Source of the DNA: Periplaneta americana
Taxonomy: Eukaryota; Arthropoda; Insecta; Blattodea; Blattidae
Assembly (NCBI RefSeq): GCF_040183065.1
Contig: NC_091121.1
Location: 62,280,287 to 62,344,286, forward strand
Direction of reading: 5' to 3'
DNA length: 64,000 nucleotides
A program made the position numbers and the translations under genes. Position 1 is the stretch's first letter. Each line of letters opens with the position of its first letter. The notes under the pieces were generated by a model. The model had not been told where the DNA came from. It saw only the letters and a list, made by a program, of their open reading frames with translations, and made no database searches. Below are positions 10,816-20,391 of this stretch, one piece after another.

Positions 10816-13800
10816 CTGCATAAACAAAAGAATAAAGTCAAAGGGTTTCTTGACTGATCTTGGCTTATTAATAATTTAAATTTGTGTATTATTTATTACA
10901 CATAGCTATGCATGCTAGTGAGACATTGAATTGAAATTTTCCCACGTTTTTCTACCAAAGGCCTTCATAAATATTATTGTAATGATATCTGTTACCAAGA
11001 ATTTAAATCAGAGTAGAGTGGGCCAGGCCACCAATGTAACTCAATGCATTTGCCTACTGATTCAAGACCGCTGAGGAATGGATTCGAATTCCACTTGGAC
11101 TAATTACCTGGTTGAGTTTTTCTATCCAAGATTTTCCCCAACTGTAGGCTGAATGTCAGGTAATCCCATGGTGAATCCTCGGATTCATCTCGCCAAATAT
11201 CATATATCACCAATTCAATTAACACTTGCAGTTGATATAGCACCGTTAAATAGCCAATTAAAAAATACCGGGCCTGTACTGTTCACGCAACTTATCTGGG
11301 CAGCTAAAAGAGCGGGGAAGCGGGGTGTAGCGAGGTTGCTTGTAGCGATAGCGTGGCAGGAGAGTGAAGAAGAGGGGCAGCGAGAGAGGACTAGGGAACC
11401 CAAGTGCCTAAATAAGTTGCGCGGACAGTATATATAATTTATTTTAAATAACAAAATGATCTTTTACATGAAGTAAATATAGTAACTACATAAGGCCAAT
11501 GATGGAAACATCTTGTTGTACTACCTAACAATTCATCATATTTGGGTCCAGAGACAAACACAGTAACCAGTGAAATGTAAAGATAGGAAACTTTGACTTC
11601 TCAGAATTTGTAGCAATAACTGCAGCATAAAAAAATCCCTGTATTGGTAAGTTTAGTAATTATGCACTGTTGCTGTAATAAGAATTTTCGGCACTGCTGT
11701 GTTTATTGATAAGCTGAAAATTAGTCGATATACGTTGGAAGATAGGAATGCAAATTCCTTACCTATACTATCAAAGATGTGATAGGGTCGTACTGAAAGT
11801 CATGAGCAACCCATTATTATAAATCTCGATTTTTATTTTTTTAAACAAACCAGGTGTATCACCTTAATCTACAGATTTTTCTGTCACTTTTCAGCATAGC
11901 CTCCATTTCTTTGCACACATTTTTCCCATCGCTCTGTCAGTTCGAAAATTTACTTGTGGTAGAAGTCAGTTCCAGCTTCCTGAAGACACTGACGTAGCAT
12001 TGGCCTTGCAGCTGTTCCTTCAGAGAACCGAAAAGATAGTAGTCGGAGGGTTCCAAGTCAGGACTGTAGGGGGGATGTGGAAGAGTTTCCCACCCAACTG
12101 TCCTGATTTTCTTCATGATGACACAAGCAATGTGAGGCCGCACGTTATCGTGTTGCAGGATTATCTTCTTTTCAGGTAATTTCTCACGCAATGCAAGAGA
12201 GCTTCAAAAGTGTCTGGATATAGCAAACAGCATTTATGGTCTCTCCAGGTTCAGGAAATTCAACCAGAATGCATCCCAGAACTCATCAACTCTTTCCTTG
12301 TTGCATTCTGTGAAGACAGTTCAAGGGCGACCACTACGAGACTCATCTTGGATACTCTTGTTCCCGTCTTTGAAATGTTTCACCTATCTCTAACACTGCT
12401 GGTGCCCATGCCCACATCTCTGTATGAATGCTGAAGCCTGAGGTGAATTTCAGCAGAAGATTTTTTCTCTTTAATAAGGAATTCAATGTCAGCACGCTGT
12501 CGAAACGAATCATTGTTGTCGACCATTTTGCAAACATTGCCTGTGATCACGTTTTAGAAGATAATGACGTCACAATATGTGAATACATAGTGTAAAGTCT
12601 GTAGATTATGATCATATAGTTGTTTTTGTTACATTGTTAAAATTAGAATTATAGTAATGGCTTGCTCATGACTTTCAGTTCAATCCTCTGTAATACAGAC
12701 ATGAAAATAATGTGAAAACAAAAGAATGGATATAATAAGAAATTATGTTGAATAGCAATGTAATGAGTAAGGAATAAACTGGGCTTCGAAAGAAATAAAA
12801 ACACGGAATAGCCAAATTACTAGGATAGAACTAGATTGGATCTTACAATTGAGACATGAGATGTAACAGGTTCTGGAAGAGATAAAGACAATCTTACAAT
12901 TGAGATATGAGATGTAACAGGTTGTGGAAGAGATAAAGACAATCACTTTCTATTTAGGACGGAGTATAAGTGTAATGAAAATCATTGTTAGAAACATATA
13001 CAGCTTAAGTACGATAAAAGGAAAGTAGCTGATCAACATTATTTCATTTTTTTTTCAATAAAACTATTCTTTTTTCTGCTTTGTTTGGTTCATCAATCAT
13101 AGGAACAAAAATATTTTTCATGAAAATCTCAAACATGTTCTCAACTCACCATTGGTATCTCGCATTTCCTCTTCTCGTTTCCTCATCTGTGAAAAGTCTT
13201 GTACAATGGCATCTGACAGATCTTCTAACCGTTTAAGTTCAACCTCCAGGGGCTTCAGCTTTGCTGCTTCCCCCAACTGTAAAAAGACATCATAATACAT
13301 ATGTTAAATTAACAACTTTACTGGCATTTAAAAAACTAAATTTCTCAGGTAAAGAAGAGAAATGCTGGAAACACAAAGTAATAAGAGCTTTACTATTAGT
13401 AAAAGTCAACAGTTAGGAACAAATGTTCTCTTAAAAATCTTCAGTACATCATACCGAATTTTTAATGCTGTATTTCTTCAGCCAAAGCAAAATTTTCTTT
13501 TCACAACCATTCAACAGCAGCATCTTTGTATGACCACAATAATCCATACTTCGCCTAATCCCATCCATTTCTCCTCTGATCTTTCCACGTTGATAAGTAA
13601 GGTTTAAATCCTGATGGGTGCAAGTGGAATTTGTGGTCGATGAAGACAGTACTTGGTGGTAGGTTTTCACGGGGTATTCCCATTTCCCCTACTGGTATTC
13701 CACCACTGCTCCATTAATCATCATCATATGGTGCTATATAGTTCTTTTGTTATGGTGCATGAGGGTGATGTCTATGATGGCAAAAAGAACTACATTTTCA

Positions 13801-16800
13801 CAACGTTGCTCATTAATGAGGATGCTCTGGTGAGTTGGTGGTGGCGGTAGTGATGTTGATAATGATAATAGCAGGAATTTTATGCACACACAAATGATAG
13901 GCCTAATCCTAATATTGAAAATGGTGAATTCTGAAATACATAGGCAAAATCTTTTTTTATACTGAATTCAAGATCAAACGCTTAATAGAATAATAAAATT
14001 ACTAGAGTTCCTTTCCTATATCCCCTTGGAACTATTATATTATATTATAAGCTAAGTTGATTTATATCTATGAACTTTGCATTAGATTTTATTGTGCGTT
14101 TATGCAAGGAACCATCTGTATATCTACACTTATTGAAGCAACATCCAACATTATCAATAAAAACAGCAATGCAGACTATGTACAAATGGACAATGTGTAT
14201 ATTGTTTAGACGTTATACAAATTTTATTTTTGTGCTACTCTATAAATACCACTGCAATTAACCCTTTCAATGTACAGTGCAGAATAATGAAATTAAATTT
14301 TTAACTCAAAAAACGAGAGAAATTAAATGTAACTGCAAAAGCTGATGAAAATGACAGTAAATAGTCAATAGTGTAAGAGTATGTGAAGCATAAATGACTA
14401 GATAAGCAAAAACTTGAGATTTACTGCAGAAATGCATGTACCATGTGTATGTTAATATTTAAAAACTACACTTTGTGTGAGAATTTTTTAAACATGAAGT
14501 TCGTTTCATTTTTCTTCTACATAGGTAGTTCAAATTTGATCCAGACTTTATTTTATCTTGGATTAAAATATTTATTCAGAGTAATTCCATTATTGCTTAT
14601 CTATTATATAAGCTTTTATTTTTCCATTATCAATACCTGTCTTTAGTTTGCAAGCAATAATTAGCAGGAGAAAGCAAACACAGAGCTATCTCAAAGACTG
14701 CTGCACAGTGAATTACGTATCATAAAGCTTATCAGTGCAGAAGGAACTGGTGGTGCTGTAATTAATCTCAGAAGTGTGGTGCAAGATGGCTGTCCAAAAA
14801 TCTGACTGACGAAAACAAAACAAGTGGAGTTTAACTTTATTCTGAACATATCCAGTGCTACAACCAAGACAGTAACAAGTTCCTGGATAGAAGTGTGACA
14901 TCAATTAAACTTGGGTATGCAAATAAACCACTGAAACCAGGATTGCTAGCAAAGAATGGAAATATTCAGATTCATCACCATAAAAAAAGGTTCAAATGAA
15001 ATCACTGGGGGAAAAGTGGTGGAGAGTTTTTTTAGGAGCTGAAAGGGCTCATATTAATCGATTTCCTTTTGGGTCAACAAACAGTTACTGCAGCATACTA
15101 TTGTAGTCTTATGAAATACGAAAGGCAAACAGAAAGAAGCCATAAAGTTCAGAAGACATGGAAAATTATCATCCTCCTCCATGGCAATGACTATCCTCGC
15201 TGCAAAATCACAGATACCTTTACTGTACTTGGAGGCTGGAAATGGCGCCTAATTCTCCATACAGCCTATATTTATCCCTTTGCGATTATCCCATGTTTGG
15301 ACTATTGAAAGAGGCAAAATATTTGCAACAAATAACCTGATGATGAAAGTGCGGAAATAGCTGGCAGAAATATATCGATAGGCTGAAGAACTATTTTGAA
15401 AAATATCACAGTTGAATTTTTTGTTACATAATGTTCTCATAACTCGTAAATAGTCTGGATCCCCTTTAATAATTATCGTAATCTTTTCTAAAACTCAAAC
15501 TCTGTAACGTAAACTATCAGAATTCTTGATACAAAATCATTCACAAAAGAACTAAAGAAATTGATCAAGCCCACTGAAGGAACAGACTAAACTGAAATCT
15601 TCACCACTTTAAAATTCAGTATAATCACAGCAGACACATTCAGTGTGGAAAATTGTTTCCATGACTGTAAATGAAAGTACATGGCAGGAAGCAGTCATGA
15701 TCCTCTTGTTCTAATATTTTTATTAATGAAATTATTAAATACGTGAACGTAAGTTAACTCAATATAACACGTGAAGAGCAAAATTGTTATACAGTATTTA
15801 GCAGTTAACGACTAAAGCAATTTAGTTTCCAAACAACACCTTCTGAAACATCCTGCCTATAGGTCGCTTCCCCTGCGGCCCAGCCTCCAAGAACTGGCGT
15901 GGTTTCCGATGCTCCTCCATCCATGTAACATGTCCAAACCAAATAAGTCGTCAGTCTTCCATCCCCTTGCTTATGGGTGGCAGTTGTAAATCCTCCTGTA
16001 GCCTCTCGTTTTTTACACTGTCCCTTCTTGTTTTCCCTACTATTCTTCTTAGGCACTTCATTTGCACTGTGTTAACCTTACTTACATCATTAGTAGGTGA
16101 AGCTAATTACTATATCTCTGTGAATAGCAAAATCTATGGCTCTATCCATTGTCATAGATGTAGACTGCTTTCCTATAGTTCCTTGGAATATTTCTTCCTC
16201 ATCTATTTTTGCGTTTAGATCTCCAACTATGAACTTAACAATGTTGGATGGTATGTTATTATAGATTTCTTCCAATTTATTACAGAACTGATCTTTTTCA
16301 GCATCATTCTTTTGTTCCATGGAGGCATGTACATTGATAAATCACTATACTGAAGAACTTAGTCTTGAAGCATAATACACAAATTCTTTCACTGACTGGT
16401 GTAAATGCTAGTATGTGTTTTTATTGTTTTTTTTTTTTTTAATAAAAACAACTCCAAATTTCCTGTTCCTACTTTGCTTACCACTCTGAAATATGATGTG
16501 TGTTCTGGTATCATATATATCGTTTCCCATCAATTTAGTCTCTTGTAGCGCAATTATACTGTTGCAATTGTTGTAGAAGAGATTTTAGACTGCCTGTCTT
16601 ACATAGGGTTCTGATGTACCATATACCAATTCGCAAGCCCAGTTTCCTTTGCCTAGTTCGTCGTTGTGATCCATCATTTCGAGGCTTGTTGGGTTTCTGA
16701 ACATAAATACTTTTATGGTGCAGGGTTGTTAACCCCACGTCCAACCTCAAGCTAACCTTGGGGGGGGGGTCGATGTTTTTCTGTCGAGAATGTCTGCCTT

Positions 16801-19800
16801 AGCTGGCATTCCCCAATTTGAAAGAGTCAGGAACTTGCTTTTTCATTCTTGCATCCTTAGGGTTACCCAGGAGCCACGATGAGGACATGGACGCATAGGG
16901 CTGTGTAGGAATAAATGGTATCCTTTGAAGATACTTCACTACAATTTGATCACTTAAACTTCATTTAAAATGTATTTTTGTACTCATATTGTCTGTTTGC
17001 AAAACGTAGACTATGATCTTTCGAATAAACATCAGGAAACATGTATGATAAACTGAAGTAATTATAATGATTAAATTACTCTCCAAGTTAAATTCAATAT
17101 TGTTACTTCACCAAACTTCGAACTATTTTCTTTCTAAATGCAACTAAGGTGCAACATTCCAAGGACAGACATGGAAATATTAAGATTAATTATTAATTTC
17201 CTTTCAGGTTATATGTATATTAACATATCCAGAAACAAGACTTCTTTTACCATGAAACAAGTCACTGCTTCATGGATGGCGAGGAATTACTGGAAAGGTC
17301 TATCTTTTAGGAAATACTGAAGGTACAGTAGATTTTTTATGGAGTTCTTGCAATCATGCATAACAATATAAACCTAGCAATGAGCTGCCATGCTCTTAAA
17401 CATTTAACTAAAATTCTCTCTTCATCATTAGCTTTATTAGTAATCACTCCAATCCATTCAAGAATTCTTATTGTGAAAAAGTATTGTTAATAAGTTGGTA
17501 AGAAGCTGACGTGCTTCAGTATCACAAAGCCACAAACAGAATTGAAAACAACTTTACCAACTGCAGATATGGACCAGTCATCAACCATCCCCCAGAAAAG
17601 AGAAACAAAAATATATGTTACACAGAGAACAGACATGCATAATAAATTGAAAATATGTTAAATAAATGGCAGAACTGAGTTCCTTACAAATAGCTTTGAA
17701 GAAGTGATGAAAAATACTAGGCTAAATATAAATCTTAATATTATAATGTTTACTTTCTTCCAAGATAACACTTATAAAATATAATCCGAGAGACAGTTTG
17801 AAAACCATATACAGATATATAGATAGTAAAGTCAAAGTATTGGTAATTAAATTCTTCCCTTCATTTTATACATATATATTTTTTTTATTTCATAACTGGA
17901 AACATCCAGTAGATTTTCATAGAACTCACAAGGAAGGCTCACCAAGTGATAATGAATTTTCACAATGATTGTTCCCTCATACTTTCCATTTGAAATAAGA
18001 AACTTTCCTATAAATTTCTACATCTGGAGAAAGCCTAGTTTTCGAGATATGATTTTTTTTATTTCTTCAATCTAAAGCTATAACAGCTAACGCAAACAGT
18101 GCTATGCGCTAGACATATTAGGCAATAAATCTGATCTAGTTGCATACTGTACTGTCAAAATCTTGTAATGATAAGTGTAGATTTTAACGCAATTAGCTGT
18201 GGTGTCCCAAGCCATTCTATTACTCATTTTCTTAGCACAAACTGACAACTTGCCAGCATCATTAATGATTCACATCTCATAATGGTGCTAACTACCTACA
18301 GGACATGTATCATAAATAATCAAGAATCTTTACAGACAAACAATTTTCAGTTGAAGGGAATTTTAATTAAATTAGATTACTTTGGAGACTAGAATCATTT
18401 GATAACTCATTTTCTTACAACAAGTTAACTATACATTTGCCAGCTTCACTAATGATTCATACCCAATCATAGTGGGGCCTACAGTCAACAGAGCACATGT
18501 TATTTTGAATAATCAATAATCTTCACAGACGCAATTTTTAGCTGAAGGCTATTTTTCTGTGGTCATGCCAGAGAATCAGTCCCATTCCGAAGCTTATTTT
18601 GGGGTTTCGTAACAAGCTGTTTTTTTATGGTTAGCCCTTCATCCAACACCCAAGCTGGAGGACCACCTCTCATTGGCTGTCCGTGAGACGTAGATGGGAG
18701 GATAATATTAAAATAGATTTGAGGAAGTGGGATATGATTGTAGACTGAATTAATCTTGCTCAGGATAGGAACCGATGGCGGGCTTGCGTGAGGGCAGCAA
18801 TGAACCTCTGGGCTTCTTGAAAGCTATTTGTAAGTAAGTAAACCATCACTGGCTGATCTGGGTTCTCTTTTTGACAGTTTAATTTAAGCTGTCAACAAAG
18901 TCGGTCTCAGAGTGCTCTGGAGGCAAGTATAGACATAATTATCCTTACTTTCGTACTGACGACAAGATGAAATCACTTTAAAGTCTTCATCAGGCAATGT
19001 CAGGACATTTTGCGGCTTGTTCTTTCTCTTTCTAGTTGAATGACTAATTCATGGACGCTAAAAGGTATCTTGATAGTTTAATTTCGTCAGGAGAGTTTCT
19101 GTCAGAATTACAAAATCTGCTTGGCTAATATGTATTCCGTGATGTTCCATAAAAATACTCTTTAATTTCTTCATCCATTACTGAGTTGATAAATCTTGGT
19201 GCACTAAGAATTAGTTATATTAACCTGAAATGGAAAAATCTGACCAAGAGAGACTTGTAAACTTTTCTTAACAGGCCATAAGCAGACCTATCCAAAATGC
19301 TTTGTTCACTCGCTCTGTTGGTAGAACCATATATTTCTTCATCTGCCTTAATTTCGACCTCCTTAAGAAGCATGTGACATGCTCTAGAAATATACCTGTG
19401 TTTAATCTACAGTCATATAAATCTTTTAGTAGCTATTAATCTACCTCTTAAGTTTAGTTTTCTGATCTAGTCTGTGGTTGCATCACTACTTTTAGGCCTA
19501 GTTGTTTCTGTCAGAGAAACTCAAGGTTTTATCTCTGTTTCCATCTGTATTCTGAATCTGATTTGTATCATCCTTTGCGAACTTTGCAAAACACTTGGAG
19601 TATCATTTTGTTCTGTTTTAACCAGTTAGCAGAGTGGAAGTATTAAGTATGAAATAAGTAATTATTAAAAACATATTTAGTCACAAAAATTTTAGAAACA
19701 CTTAACTTGGCAGTAAATTACAATTAAGTATAAGTTCAGTTGTTTGCTTTAATGGACTAAATCTATCTGGGTCATACAAAATGCTTTTAGAAGTCTGTTA

Positions 19801-20337
19801 CTTTTTCTGCACTATCCTACAACTAATTTTCTTTTCATTCTAACCTTACTAATTATTAAGAAATATTCGAGCAATGAGGTGCAAAACAAACGAAACTCAC
19901 GCATCTACCAAAGTTATGCAATTGTGGTGCGATCAATTCAGAAAGTGGAAAAGAAAAGAGTAAGTTGTATACTACTTAAAAATAGCGGTATTTTTTTGGC
20001 AACAGATAATCCAAGGAGAGTTAATCGAAGTCCTACTGTAAATACTGGTAAGTCATGGTTATTATTTATGTGACAAATTCATTTTCAGTATTATTTCAAT
20101 ATTTACGATTATACAATACGGAACATCTGAAGTAATTAATTCTGAATTCTGTGACATCTATCATTTCACAATTCTGAAGAAAAGAAAATACTTTACATTC
20201 GTTCAGATTTGTGATTGTTTCTGAATTGAAGTAGAGTGCACCTATGGATAACTTCAATGCAGAATCAATATCAAGCAGTGCAATGTAGCATGATGACTTT
20301 TATCTTGAATACAACTCAAATGAGGTTAAGCAGCAGC

Positions 20338-20391
<54 letters not shown>

